In this document: positions 23,558 to 34,125 of the stretch, piece by piece | How the letters are laid out: the number at the start of each line of letters is the position of its first letter | How positions within the stretch are numbered: the stretch's first letter is position 1 | Assembly (NCBI RefSeq): GCF_000002425.4 | Contig: NC_037263.1 | Span: forward strand, 5,208,959-5,272,958 | From: Physcomitrium patens | Taxonomy: Eukaryota; Streptophyta; Bryopsida; Funariales; Funariaceae | Reading direction: 5' to 3' | DNA: 64,000 bases | Notes under the pieces: generated by a model | Databases searched by the model: none | What the model was told of the DNA's origin: nothing | What the model saw: the letters and a program-made list of their open reading frames with translations, nothing else | Translations under genes and position numbers: made by a program

Positions 23558-24556
23558 ATGGCCGGAGGCCAAGACATTAGTATGATGGAAAGTTTGGAGT
23601 CCAAGTTGGATGCTATCATGAATGCCCTCGCTATGTTATTGCAAAGAACTGCAGAGATTGAAGGAGTCATAGTAAGGCTTCATAATGTTGGAGCATCTAG
23701 AATGGCACAATCTAGGTTGCACCAGCCTCAAACTTCTGTACTTGGAGAAGCAACTTTGCCTCAGGTTCGACAAGCACCACTGATTCTACAACATAAGGAG
23801 GCCCGAGTTAGCCTTCCGGATAAGTTCGATGGTACGCGTTCCAAGTTTCGAGGATTTGTCAATCAAATCAAGTTGATAACAGTTTTACTTCCCGAACGAT
23901 ATCTAACGGAGGAATCACGTGTTGGGCTTGTTGGAACCTTACTTACAGGGCAAGCTCTATCATGGTTTGCTTCTTTGTTTGAGAAACGATCGTCTATACT
24001 AAACAACTTTGAAACCTTTTTGGAGGCGTTTGCGGAAGCATTTGGTGAACATGACAAGATTCGATGGACTACAACAAAGATCTGGTCACTACGACAAGGG
24101 ATGCGCTCTACATCAGTCTATGCATCAAACTTCAAGCAATTAGCATGCGACATCAATTGGGATGAAGAAGCGTTGATGAGTCAATTCTATTGGGGTTTAA
24201 GGGATGATGTGAAGGATTTGCTGTTAACTCTTCCTGATCCACAAATGCTCAATGAAGCTATTAGCCAAGTTGTGAAGTGCGATAATTGCCTATTCTAATG
24301 CCACCAAGCTCAACATTCAAGACAATACACGGTTTGCCATGCCCCAACTATGTCGGCAAGCAGTGTGAATTCACATTCAGAGGTAGAAGACATGCAAATT
24401 GATGCGGTACGTGTCAAATCTTTTACTCTAGAAGAAAAAAAGTGGTGCATGGAGGAAGGTCTATGCTTGTATTGTGGTAAAGAAGGCCACAGAGTTGAAA
24501 ACTGCCCCAAGAAGCAAAATCGACGTATTGTCAGGACTAAGGGTACGTTTGTTTAG
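23558..24556 (+). pseudogene. E Gag
   Basis: Starts ATG at 23558 after the leader. One frame of 332 codons with a single in-frame TAA at 24296-24298, so possibly functional very recently. N-terminus has a short leucine-rich coiled-coil segment (MESLESKLDAIMNALAMLL). The capsid-type region follows (LPDKFDGTRSKFRGFVNQIK, then GTLLTGQALSWFASL). Zinc knuckle CLYCGKEGHRVENC near residues 305-318 (CX2CX4HX4C). It forms the cytoplasmic particle and binds RNA. The following pol lies in the -1 frame relative to gag and overlaps its end, which fits frameshift expression. Confidence 0.85.
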
Positions 24557-24558
24557 GA

Positions 24559-27500
24559 AAACAAGGATGCCCAGCCACAATAGGAACCGTGCGCCTGGAC
24601 AGTGAAATATCGCAACAACAACCAAGTTCCTTTCTTTCCGCTCAACTTGCCCTTTGCTTTATAATTCCTTTGCTTATTGGTCCTCAAAAATTGAAAACCT
24701 TAGCATTATTAGATTCAGGAGCATCTGCTTATTTCTTAGACAAAGAATTTGCAAAGCATCATAAGATCCCTTTAGTACAAAAGTCCAAACCTGTTCACGT
24801 TGAGGTCATAGACGGGCGACCTTTATTGTCTGGTAGTGTCACCCATGAATCAGAACCTATAGAAGTGATATTTAAGGACCATAGTAGTCATATTATTTTT
24901 AATATTATTAGAACCCCATCAAATCCTGTTATTCTTGGTCTTTTTTAGTTGAAAAAGCATAACCCATCCATAGATTGGAGGTTGCGAAAGATGACCTTTT
25001 CTACAAAACCACCTAAGAGCAAGCCTAGTAAAAAATCTTGAATAGAGAAATCTTTATTCATTGGAGCAAGAGCATTTATAAGATCGTCTAAGGAAGGCAC
25101 ACCGTTTGTCATTTATGCAGCTCCAACTACTTGGGAGAAGATCTCAACAGTAAGTATACCTGAGTAATATAAGGATTTTAAAGACATGTTTCAAAAGAAA
25201 AATGCCGACATGCTACCGGAACACCGACCATATGATTGTGCCATAGACTTATAGGAAGGAGCACAACCGCCTTTTGGTCCAATCTACAATCTATCGCAGA
25301 CGGAGTTGGCAAAGTTGCAAAAGTACATCAACAAGAATCTAGCCAAGAACTTCATCCGTCATTCAAAATCGTCAGCTGGAGCATCCATCTTATTTGTGAA
25401 GAAAAAAGATGGCTCGTTGCAGATTTGCGTGGACTATCGAGGCCTCAACAAGGTAATAAAGAAGAATCGTTATCCGTTATCCTTAATTTTTAGTTTCTTA
25501 GAACAACTTGGACGTGCAAGGAACTTTATAAAAATTGATCTAAGGGGAGTTTACAACCTCGTACGAATCAAGGAAGGAGATGAGTGGAAGACAGTGTTCC
25601 ATACAAGGTATGGCCATTTTGAGTATAATGTCATGCCCTTTGGTCTTACCAATGTTCTAGCGATCTTTCAACATATGATGAATGATATTTTCTGAGAGCA
25701 CCTTGACGATTTTGTTATCATCTATTTGGATGATATTTTGATATTCTCCAAAAACGAGGAAGAGTATGAAAAGTACGTTCGTTTGGTCTTGGAGAAACTA
25801 CACGAGTGAGGACTATATGCCAAGTTGGAGAAGTGTTTATTTCACCAAATAGAGATGAAGTTTCTGGAGTTCGTTGCGACTACAAAAGGCTTAAAGATGG
25901 ACCCTAAGAAGGTGGAAGCAATCATGTTTTGGGAGGTTCCAAAGACGGTTAGAGACGTACAATGCTTTCTTCATTTTGCCAACTTCTATCGGATCTTCAT
26001 CAAGAATTACTCTCAAGTTGCTGCTCCTCTCACTCGATTGACATGCAAGGATAAGTTGGAATGGGGATCTCTAGCGGAGAAGGCGTTTCAAGACCTGAAG
26101 ATCGCATTTACTATGGCTCCAATCTTGGGACATCCATACTTTACAAAGGCCTTCTATTTAGAAACTGATGCTTCGGATTTTGCTTTGGGAGCTGTACTTT
26201 CATAAATTGGAGAAGACAAGAAGCTCCATCTGGTTGCATTCTATTCTCGAAAGTTCTCTGCTGCTGAAATCAATTATGAGATCCACGATAAGGAACTTCT
26301 TGCTATAGTGGATTCTTTCCAAGAATGGCGTCACTTTCTTGAAGGAGCTGTACACCTAGTGACCGTATACATAGATCACAAGAATTTGGAGTATTTCATG
26401 TTGATTCAAGTTCTAAATCGACGTCAAGCTCTGTGGAGTATTTTGCTATCTAGGTTCAATTTTGTTATCACTTATCGACCTGAAAAGCAGCAAGGACTAT
26501 CTGATGCCTTATCGAGGAGGTCGTATCTTGTACCAAAGGCTGGAGAAGTAGCGTTTGATGAACAATGTATGACATTGTTGAAGCCAGAGCAATTTCAGCT
26601 CTGTGCTACTATTGTGCCAATTGATGCTGACTTCTTGAATCAGGTATGTGCCGTGACCATTGAAGATTCAGTAGCCATTGATATTAAGCAGCATGCCAAT
26701 GACGACAAGTTCAAGGTGGAAGGAGATCTTTTATACTTTGAGGAGCAGTTGTATATCCTAAAAGGACTAGCACAACTTCGAGTTCTTCAACCTCGCCACG
26801 ATTTTCCAATTGCGGGATATTTTGGATTCAACAAGACCTTAGAACTTATATCTCGAGATTTTTGGTGGCCCCAAATGTGGAAGGATGTGAAAGATTTTGT
26901 CCTCTCCTGTGACATCTGTTTAAGATCCAAGAATCCTCGGCATCACCCTTATGGACTCTTACAGCCATTACCGATTCCACGTCGACCATGGTCTTCAGTT
27001 TCCATGGACTTCATAACAGACCTGCCATCATCGAACTCATTTGACAATATCTTTGTCGTGGTAGATTGGCTTACAAAGATGGCGCACTTTGTCCCTTGCA
27101 AGAAGACATCGTCCAGTGAAGTCACAGCAAGGCTCTTTCTCGATAATGTGTATCGATATCATGGACTACCAGATGATATCGTATCAGATCAAAGAATCCA
27201 ATTCGTATCAAAGTTTTGGAGATCTTTCTTTGAGATACTGAAGGTGGATATCAAGCTTTCTTCGACTTTTCATCCTCAAATTAACGGCCAAAGAGAACGG
27301 ATGAACCAAGTCTTGAAACAATACTTACGATACAGCATCAACTATCAGTAAGACGATTGGACCACATATCTCCTGCTAGTCGAGTTTGTATATAACAACA
27401 CCTTCCATGCGTCAACTCAATATACACCATTCTTTTCCAACTATAGGTATCATCCGAAGCTTGATTTATTGAGTCCGTCAATAAATAACAATCCAGCAAC

Positions 27501-28131
27501 TGAAGGATTTGCGAAACAACTATCAGAGCTTCAAAATATGTTGAAGCTTCAATAACAATCCGCTCAAGAATCCTACAAGGCGTCTGTAGATAGATTTCGG
27601 AATCAAGCACCTACTTTCAAAATTGGAGATAAGACATGGCTTCTTCGACGAAATATCAAGACCAAGCGACTATGTGATAAGTTGGACTATTGAAGATTGC
27701 GACCATTTATCATCGAGAAGCAAATCAATCCAGTGGCATACCGTCTGGAATTACCGGCTTCTATGAAGGTACATCCAGTCTTTCATGTTTCTTTGTTGGA
27801 GCCTTATCGAGAGTTGTCTTTTCCTAGAAGAGTGGAATATTTGCCACCTAGTATTGAGATCGAGAACCATGAGGAATACGAGGTTGAAAAGGTACTGGAT
27901 TCATGGCAAAGGTGGGGCAAGTTGGAGTATCTTGTTCATTGGTGCGGCTACAACATTAATGAGCAAACGTAGGAGCCAGCTGAAAATCTTATCAATATGT
28001 CACAAAAGATATAGGAGTTTCATCAACAACATCCTCATAAACCTAAGCGAGTTCGACGATAGCTTCCTTCTGAAGCTTGCTCACCCAAGAATATAAGAAA
28101 GGGAGAGAGCACCACCAAAATTCGTAGTTGA
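24559..28131 (+). pseudogene. E Pol polyprotein with chromodomain
   Basis: One uninterrupted reading frame without frameshift, broken by about a dozen stops (for example 24946, 25693, 25807, 26203, 27349, 27691, 27969). Most can be explained by C-to-T or G-to-A changes of CAA, CAG, CGA or TGG. Protease: LLDSGASAYFLDKEF (24700-24750). [20 protein letters not shown] (25390-25443), [14 protein letters not shown] (25723-25740). RNase H: LETDASDFALGAVLS (26160-26202) and DHKNLEYFM (26377). Integrase: zinc region with one His replaced by Tyr and CDIC intact (26909-26920); D, D and E of the core visible in SMDF, VSDQR and QRER. Chromodomain 27865-28010 (EYEVEKVLD, YLVHWCGY), with a cage Trp codon now TAG (27970). 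Confidence 0.9.
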
Positions 28132-28193
28132 TGTAGTTATTTTTTCTAAGATAAAGTAGAAATTTTTCAGTAGTCATAGTTTGGTCTTCTGAT

Positions 28194-28547
28194 ATGGATA
28201 GCCAAGAGATAGATACTATGCCAATCAGATTATGTCAATCAATTAGCTCACGAAGGCGACCCCGAGATGAAGAACTACCTACACCACGACGACGACGGAA
28301 GATATCGAGTAACCAATCACTAGTGATTGTATTTGAGTCCAAGCCTGCTTACGATGGTCAGCTAGAAGGCGTATTTGTAGGACAATTTTACAATGAGGAC
28401 ACGAAAATTCATGTTTGGTCAGAAATTGAAGGAGTGGGCCTCTACCGTTGGCTTCAAGGACCGATGAACCACTTGCCTCGTGAACAACAGTTGAAGTTCA
28501 TAGCAGACGTTATGCGAAAGATCTTCATTTTCTTGCATAGGTACTGA
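28194..28547 (+). CDS. Accessory ORF downstream of pol in E
   Basis: Uninterrupted 117-codon ORF, ATG at 28194, 62 bp after the pol stop and 50 bp before the 3' LTR. It is the only intact ORF of E, although the element is otherwise broken. The N-terminal third is very basic (RRRPRDEELPTPRRRRK), which looks like a nuclear-localisation or nucleic-acid-binding stretch. The C-terminal part has a Trp/aromatic patch (VWSEIEGVGLYRWLQGPMNH) and a predicted helix (QQLKFIADVMRKIF). No signal peptide or membrane segment. The remnant in A1 (about 54330-54740) keeps HY.WLKGPINHL and EYVANIISSMLDFF in the same order. I do not recognise the family and propose no function beyond a lineage-specific accessory protein. 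Confidence 0.7.
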   Translation: MDSQEIDTMPIRLCQSISSRRRPRDEELPTPRRRRKISSNQSLVIVFESKPAYDGQLEGVFVGQFYNEDTKIHVWSEIEGVGLYRWLQGPMNHLPREQQLKFIADVMRKIFIFLHRY

Positions 28548-28583
28548 TTAACAACAACATTGCTTCTCAGAGACCTCGAAGCT

Positions 28584-28594
28584 AAAAGAGGGGG
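28584..28594 (+). other. E polypurine tract
   Basis: AAAAGAGGGGG, four bases before the 3' LTR; the expected plus-strand primer site. Confidence 0.85.
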
Positions 28595-28597
28595 TGA

Positions 28598-28891
28598 TGT
28601 TAGGGTCATAGTCCTTACAACCTTTTAGAGACAAGTTTCTAGAACCTTCTAGAAACAAGTCTCTGGAACCTTCTAGAAGCTTCCTAGTTGATAGAAGTTG
28701 CTTGAAAAGCTTCCTAAATAGGAGTATATATTGGAATCGAGGTTGAAGAGTTCTTCAGTCTCGACAACACATCTCTTGGAGCTCTAGCTCACCTCTCTGG
28801 TGTTCTTGTATTCATCTGATTAATCTAGTTCTTGCCAGTTCTTCTTGAACTTCTTGTTAGATCTCGAGCTTATATTTCTGTGTCCATGACA
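28598..28891 (+). repeat. E 3' LTR
   Basis: 294 bp, TGTTAGGG to CCATGACA. Very similar to 22982-23278, with only scattered substitutions, which indicates recent insertion. Contains GAAccTTCtaGAA (28642-28654), a perfect four-unit heat-shock element (28666-28683) and TATA box TATATATT (28725-28732). Confidence 0.9.
28666..28683 (+). promoter_or_regulatory. Perfect four-unit heat-shock element, E 3' LTR
   Basis: GAAccTTCtaGAAgcTTC: four alternating inverted GAA units with exact 2-bp spacing, the consensus for trimeric heat-shock factor binding. It lies 42 bp upstream of the TATA box. A three-unit site precedes it at 28642-28654. Confidence 0.65.
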
Positions 28892-29031
28892 CTAAGAATA
28901 TTTGCTACTCGGCCATAATATGATTGTACTGCTTCTCCTAGTACCATTCTGCTATTCTTCAATCTTTTCTTAAGTCGCTCTTCAAATCCAATTGGTCAAA
29001 AATGGGTTAAAAATGCATTTTTTAATGCCTC
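28892..29031 (-). pseudogene. B2 gag middle fragment between E and B1
   Basis: 139 bp of the B2 capsid coding region, isolated by E on the left and B1 on the right. Reading leftwards it gives ALKNAFLTHF and IGFEERLKKRL, matching B1 Gag (30745-30800). Bases 29027-29031 (GCCTC) are the left TSD of B1. Confidence 0.8.
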
Positions 29032-29797
29032 TGTAGAATAAGTAGTTATTTTCAAAATGTAGATACCTAATGTATAGTGTAAACAGGGATAAATAACTAC
29101 TGAAAAGATGATTCAGTAGGTAGAATGGATGAATAGTCAAGAAAAGTAGTTATCATTTGTAGTATAGGAGTTGGTATCTTGGGGTAGTATAAGGAGGATG
29201 GAAGAAGGGAAGAAAATGCTAGACTGTGAGAGTTGTGAGCTGGGGTAAGCTTGGTGCTACCTCTTTTCTTTTGTTTGTTATTTTCTTTGAATAAGAAGAT
29301 TGAAAGTTTTTGAATATTGTGAAGTGAATTATGGAATGGAAATGTGATTGGTATTATTTGAGAAGAAGAAAGATTGAATGCTGAAATCTGATTATAGTTC
29401 AGCAGAGAGAATGGGTCTGTATTTGTGTGAAATACTGTAATGTGAATGGCAGTTTTGTGTGAAGAATTCCAGAGATTGGAACGAGGGTAATTGTGTGCTG
29501 AAAGCTATGAAGGTGAAGTATTACAGTTGGAGATTATGAGGGTGAATATATTGGTAGAAATAGCAATTATTGGTATAACTGAATTGCTGTAAGGAAGAGA
29601 CCGATAAGGTGAAGGAGGAGATTATAGTTTCCTTGTGTGTTCAGATATTGGAAATAGAGACAATACATTCAGGAGATGATTGATTGTGTAACCTTAACGT
29701 GAACGCTTAAGCAACTAGTCATTCTCCGTGTTCGAATCCTCCTATACGGGTTTATGCTGGGAGGTTTCTTCCGGAATAAGTAAAATGAGCAATCACA
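29032..29797 (+). repeat. B1 5' LTR
   Basis: 766 bp, TGTAGAATAA to GCAATCACA. TATA box TATAAGG at 29188-29194. Downstream lies the block conserved in all B LTRs (TAAGCTTGGTGCTACCTC, 29246-29263). Confidence 0.95.
29188..29194 (+). promoter_or_regulatory. TATA box of the B1 5' LTR
   Basis: TATAAGG here and at 35883-35889 in the 3' LTR. The B2 5' LTR has TATAAAG (reverse strand, 38056-38062). Position is constant relative to the conserved downstream block. Confidence 0.65.
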
Positions 29798-29800
29798 TTT

Positions 29801-29818
29801 TGGCGCCGCTGCCGAGGA
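29801..29818 (+). other. B1 primer-binding site (tRNA-Asp type)
   Basis: TGGCGCCGCTGCCGAGGA, three bases after the LTR. It is close to the complement of the plant tRNA-Asp 3' end, the primer typical of Athila-group elements; I judge 16 of 18 positions to agree. Confidence 0.8.
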
Positions 29819-29910
29819 GTGATAATAGCTTTGAGTGTTAGGAATTAATTACCAAACGTGTGAGAAAATTGGCAATGAAAGATGATTTCAGTAGTGTTTG
29901 AAGAAAGAGT
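29819..29910 (+). other. B1 leader
   Basis: About 90 bp between the primer site and the first ATG of gag at 29911. No signal seen. Confidence 0.5.
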
Positions 29911-32027
29911 ATGGTTATTAAGAATGAGAATTTAACAGCAAAGAGAATAAAGCAATCAAAAGAAAGAATAGAGAGATCGCAAGCAAGAAATTTATTACGT
30001 AATGAGCGAGATTATAAATTAAAAAAGAAGCATTGACAAAGTTGGATTAAGCCGTGGTTGCATGCCTGTTGGCATATTCGATCGTACCTAGAAGACGATC
30101 GACCTCTAATATTTCAGAAGTACATACCGTTAAAGAAATTGCCAAGAGCACTCACGAAAAGCACTACTAATATTCTAGTAAACCTCTCGAAGCCGTTAAT
30201 GAAAAACGAGGAAGGCACAAGGAATTAGGTACCCCACTGGATATCTTCTCAATTAGAAATATGTCTGATCTTAATAAGACTGGTTCTGAAGATCGACATA
30301 AATCACTTGCCAATAAAGACCAATTCAGAGTATATCAAAACTTGTCGTTTTCACCTCATATTCAACCAATAAAATTATTTGGGGATAATAATAGTCAATT
30401 GGGAAGGCCTGGAAGTCTGAAAAAGACTTTTGTGGGAGATAGTTTTTATTTTAATAACAAATTGAGCGGAACACCAGCATCTTTAATGACGTTCGGAGGA
30501 CTAGCAGTTTTGATTGCAGTTCAAATAGGTGCAGTGGGCGATTGAACGACTAGCGTCGTGCCATTACCTACTTTTCGGGGTTTACCAAGTGCGGATCCAG
30601 ATCAATATTTGTCTCAATTCTTGACAGCATATATAGCTAATAATAGAAGAACAGAAGACATTTGGCTGAGATGGCTGCTAGCGACATTGAAAGACATAGC
30701 GTTTGAGTGGTATAACCGCCAACCTATGGGACAATTTATCAATTGGGAGGCATTGAAAAATATATTTTTAGCCCATTTTCGACCAATTGGTTTTGAAGAA
30801 TGTCTTAGAGAAAAATTAATGAACAGCAGAATGGTATCAAGGAAAGCGATACAATCATATTATGGTCCTGTAGCAGATATACTTCAAAAATGGCCAAATA
30901 ACCAAATGCTAGAATCATTTGTGTTGTCCACATTGGTTAATGGACTACACCCACCAGAATAGAAAATGTTTGGAAAGGAGGCCCAATCAGCCACCATTGC
31001 ATCATCTCTTGAGTGAACAAAAGTATGAGAGGAATGTCACTATGACTAGAACTTAACAGTTGGAGCCACTATGATTCCATCTCAACGAGGTTATCAAATG
31101 ACAAATTGGAATGACGCATCGGGAAGTTATCTAGGAAGGAATGATTATGGTACAATTCTATAGGGAATAGTAGATGCCATTCCATTGCAAGCTATACCAC
31201 CATCATCATCACACCCGTATGTACCTTATTCCGCATATCAAAAACCAATACCTACAAAGGAATTGTCAAATACATTGGTATCAAGGGATCCCAATGAGTC
31301 ATTACTGTTAACATTGACGAAAAAAATGGATGAATTGGCTGTGAATCTGGCCAAAGATAAAAAAAAAAAGGCATAAACCAATCAATATGCATCTCAATGT
31401 CTGTTGTAGCAATTGTAAGGGACAAGGTCATTTAGTAATAGAATGTCCTTCACTACCCCAAATGACTATACAATCTACCTTTTATGGGGGCAAGCATATT
31501 ACCACCAACTGTTGGAATTTACGGAAGCAACAACAACTCAGTAACCAGATAATGACTCAACCAACTTCGTGGGATGTCAATCAAATACAGACGAATAATA
31601 GGTTTGGCTGGAATGGAAATCGAGTGAATAAGCAAAACAAGAATTATTCTAATTTCTTCAACTCTAAATTTCACCAAGAAAGTATATCCAATACTCACGG
31701 ATTGGCGATGAACCAACCAGGATACCATCAATATCTACCCATGACGAAGCCAATGCTAGACTCTACAGTAACAATGGATCAACCAAGATCCTTTACTCAT
31801 CCGACATGGAACAGACCTAGTCGTTATATACCAGTAGAGACACCCATTATCCCTAAAGGAGTTGGCAGGAGACCACTTCGTTGCTATCGTTGCAGACAAA
31901 TCGGACATTATGTGAGTGAATGTCCTAATCCAAGGGTTAGTGATGACTATGCTCTAATATGTAGAAATTGTAAGCAGTCTGGTCACACTTATCAACAGTG
32001 CAATGCGCCCTTTAATTATAATAACTA
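29911..32027 (+). pseudogene. B1 Gag with four zinc knuckles
   Basis: ATG at 29911 opens a basic 41-codon segment ending in TGA (30034-30036); the homologous stop is in B2 but not in B3. Then WLHACWHIRSYL and the N-terminal matrix-like part, a frameshift near 30230, the capsid-type domain (30558-30962: LPTFRGLPSADPDQYLSQFL, WLRWLLATLKDIAFEWYNRQ), a second break at 30961, a lysine-rich linker (31185-31376), and four knuckles: CSNCKGQGHLVIEC (31405-31446), GGKHITTNC (31489-31515, first Cys lost), CYRCRQIGHYVSEC (31882-31923) and CRNCKQSGHTYQQC (31960-32001). Packages the element RNA. Confidence 0.8.
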
Positions 32028-32329
32028 GGACTAGCAAATGTAAACAAGCCAACCGGTGGAGGACAAAGGCCCTCTTCAACGAGACTCACTAGTACATCGT
32101 GTCAAGGAGGTTAACGTAGTGCTTACTAGAGGCTAACAAAAAGACAAGAATCTAATTCAGGACATGGATGAACCAATTGTAGGAGAACAAGTAGCACCGT
32201 CCACGAGGCTAAATAAACCAATATTAGTATTGGGACGTATCCCAATATTGAGACCTCAATAGACTGAGGAATCCAATTCGGTTCCACGTACCAATTTGTC
32301 GGGACCAACTAATCTAAGTCCTGTTACGG
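32028..32329 (+). pseudogene. B1 gag-protease linker (broken)
   Basis: 300 bp after the last knuckle; fragments such as RVKEVNVVLTRG match the position of the B2 linker. It ends at TTACGG (32324-32329), which is repeated at 33725-33730 on the other side of F1. Confidence 0.5.
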
Positions 32330-33724
32330 TGTCGTATTACGTGCTTTCCTGCTCGAGAATGCACCGAGCGTCTGGTTATAGAAGGTAGTATGGAGATTTG
32401 CCAATAGTCAAGCAGTCTATCAGTTTTTGACTATTAGAATATAAACGAGTGCAAGAATACATCGTAAATCTATATGGATGCCCTTCGACTGCTCGCCGAA
32501 GTCTTTTTTGTCCTGGCCGGTAGGTCTCTAAACATTACAGAGAACCTCGAACAACCCAAACTGTTAATCTTCGATACCGCTTTGTACTTACAATCTTGTA
32601 TCCACTGACTGTCTTGTTAGAATAACCCAATAAATTTCATTCACTTTGCATATTCAATCCTATAGACACCCTTTTAATTCTTCAATCTCAGACGTAACTC
32701 GATTTCACAAAATAATCAAGAGTAATCAAATCCACTTCATTAAAAATCTCGATTCACCATTACAACACTGACTACAGCAACGATTGCCTCAGTCTTCCCA
32801 AAACCCTATCAAGAAAAAAAATCCAATTCTCTGTCTTCTTTCCCCGCCCGTAGCATGAAGCTAGCTCTCTCCTATCTTCAAAAAACTTCCCAAAAACTTA
32901 TTCTCCCCCTAACCTTATCCTTTGAATTTCTTCAATCTTCCGTCTTGGATCCGAAATTGGCTCCTTCCGTCTTGGATCCAGAATTGGCTCCGTCGTCAGA
33001 GCTTTCTCCTCCGTTTTTACCTTTAAGAGATCCTTTTATCCAAAAGATGTCCCTGGAACAGCACAAAGGACGGAACAGCCTGAAACGGAATCGGAGCACC
33101 GTAATCGGGACAACATTGAGTCGCCTGATCAATTCAGGTCTCATATTGGATAAGAGGCCCGTAGTAAGACCTAGATGTTCTCGCAATTGGATCGCATTGG
33201 GCTGTCCGACCAATTCAGGTCTCATATTGGATAAGAGGACCTGGATTGGATGTCTTGAAATTGGATCCAATTGGCTCTTCGAACCAAGCTCACCCGTCGT
33301 TGAATTGGTCCTTTCCCTTTCTGTTGACTCCCGTTATTGGAATCGAACGGAGCATTTCAGTAAGCCCCGGTTGACTGTAACGGGGTGATTGAACCTAGCC
33401 TCTTAGTATTTGCACTGAAATTGGTCATTGCTCCCAATATTCGAGGTAACTGAACATTAATAAAAGTCCTCTTTCTTTATATTTTCACAATATACTCGTG
33501 TTACAACACAACATCGGGCTTTGTACCTAGTATGAGACTTGACTTGGTGGCATAATCCAATGAGGTCCCAATTACTGAGGCTTCGGTTCCGTTCCAAGCA
33601 GTTCCAATATCTACGCAATTTTGAGAAACGTGCTATCCGTTGAAAGATCCTCTCGGGGGTAGGAATTCCAAGAAATCCCAGCTGCTGTTCCAATTCCAAG
33701 TCTAGGGCGGAAGAATATCTTACC
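32330..33724 (+). mobile_element. F1: 1.4-kb insertion in B1
   Basis: Interrupts B1 between gag and protease and is flanked by a direct repeat TTACGG (32324-32329, 33725-33730), after which B1 homology resumes. A diverged copy (F2) is at about 58120-59691, in the same orientation; they share the start TG…GTATTA, the segment AATGCA.CGAGC and end in TTACC. No transposon protein. Contains two tandem 27-bp units (32938-32964, 32965-32991) and two copies of a unit with TTCAGGTCTCATATTGGATA about 80 bp apart (33130-33240). It could be a solo LTR of an unknown family or a non-autonomous element; it lacks the expected CA end. Confidence 0.6.
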
Positions 33725-33730
33725 TTACGG

Positions 33731-34125
33731 AGTTAAACTCAAACCAATCAAAAGAAAGAAGGTATTGGGAATTACCCTAAATATAAAATCCTATGATATT
33801 TTGAAGGATCAGGACGCTATTCAACCTTCTATTTCTATGAAGCAACTTCTAGCGGTGGATCGTGGTTCCCGCATCAATTTAATGAACACTGATACAATGG
33901 ATGCTTTAGATTTGGAATACTTAGTATCCATGACATTGATATTACGAATGGCAGATCATAGCCGGGTTAAACCAATGGGTATTATATGGAGTGTTCAAAC
34001 TATGATTGCCAATATTGCATATGAAATCAACTATATCATCTTTTGATTACAACGTTTGACTTTATCATATCCCATTTTATTAGGCAGACCTTGGCTTTAT
34101 CAAGCCAAAGCTAAGAACGATTAGG
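33731..34125 (+). pseudogene. B1 protease
   Basis: Open 33765-34046, then a stop. RGSRINLMNTDTM is the active-site region, in which the catalytic Asp-x-Gly now reads D-R-G (VDRGS), against VDEGS in B2. The end motif LLGRPWLYQAKAK follows at 34078-34115. Aspartic protease of the Gag-Pol polyprotein. Confidence 0.7.

Larger units (their letters stand above)
22809..28891 (+). mobile_element. E: young Ty3/Gypsy chromovirus (Tcn1-like) in B2 gag
   Basis: Plus strand, 6083 bp, exact TSD CTAAG (22804-22808 and 28892-28896). 5' LTR 22809-23278 (470 bp, enlarged), gag 23558-24556, pol 24559-28131, accessory ORF 28194-28547, PPT 28584-28594, 3' LTR 28598-28891 (294 bp). The pol text (FYLETDASDFALGAVLS, DHKNLEYFM.) resembles the Tcn1-type chromoviruses. 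It is related to family A but richer in GC and much less decayed. Confidence 0.9.

Noticed and set aside
25236-25493. 85-codon plus-strand ORF overlapping the E RT
   Set aside because: Shadow of the true pol frame; the RT motifs are read in the other frame.
32855-33388. 177-codon open frame in F1 with repeated NSGLILDKR
   Set aside because: The repeated peptide comes from a DNA repeat of about 80 bp, the antisense strand is open too, and F2 has no matching ORF. No sign of coding constraint.
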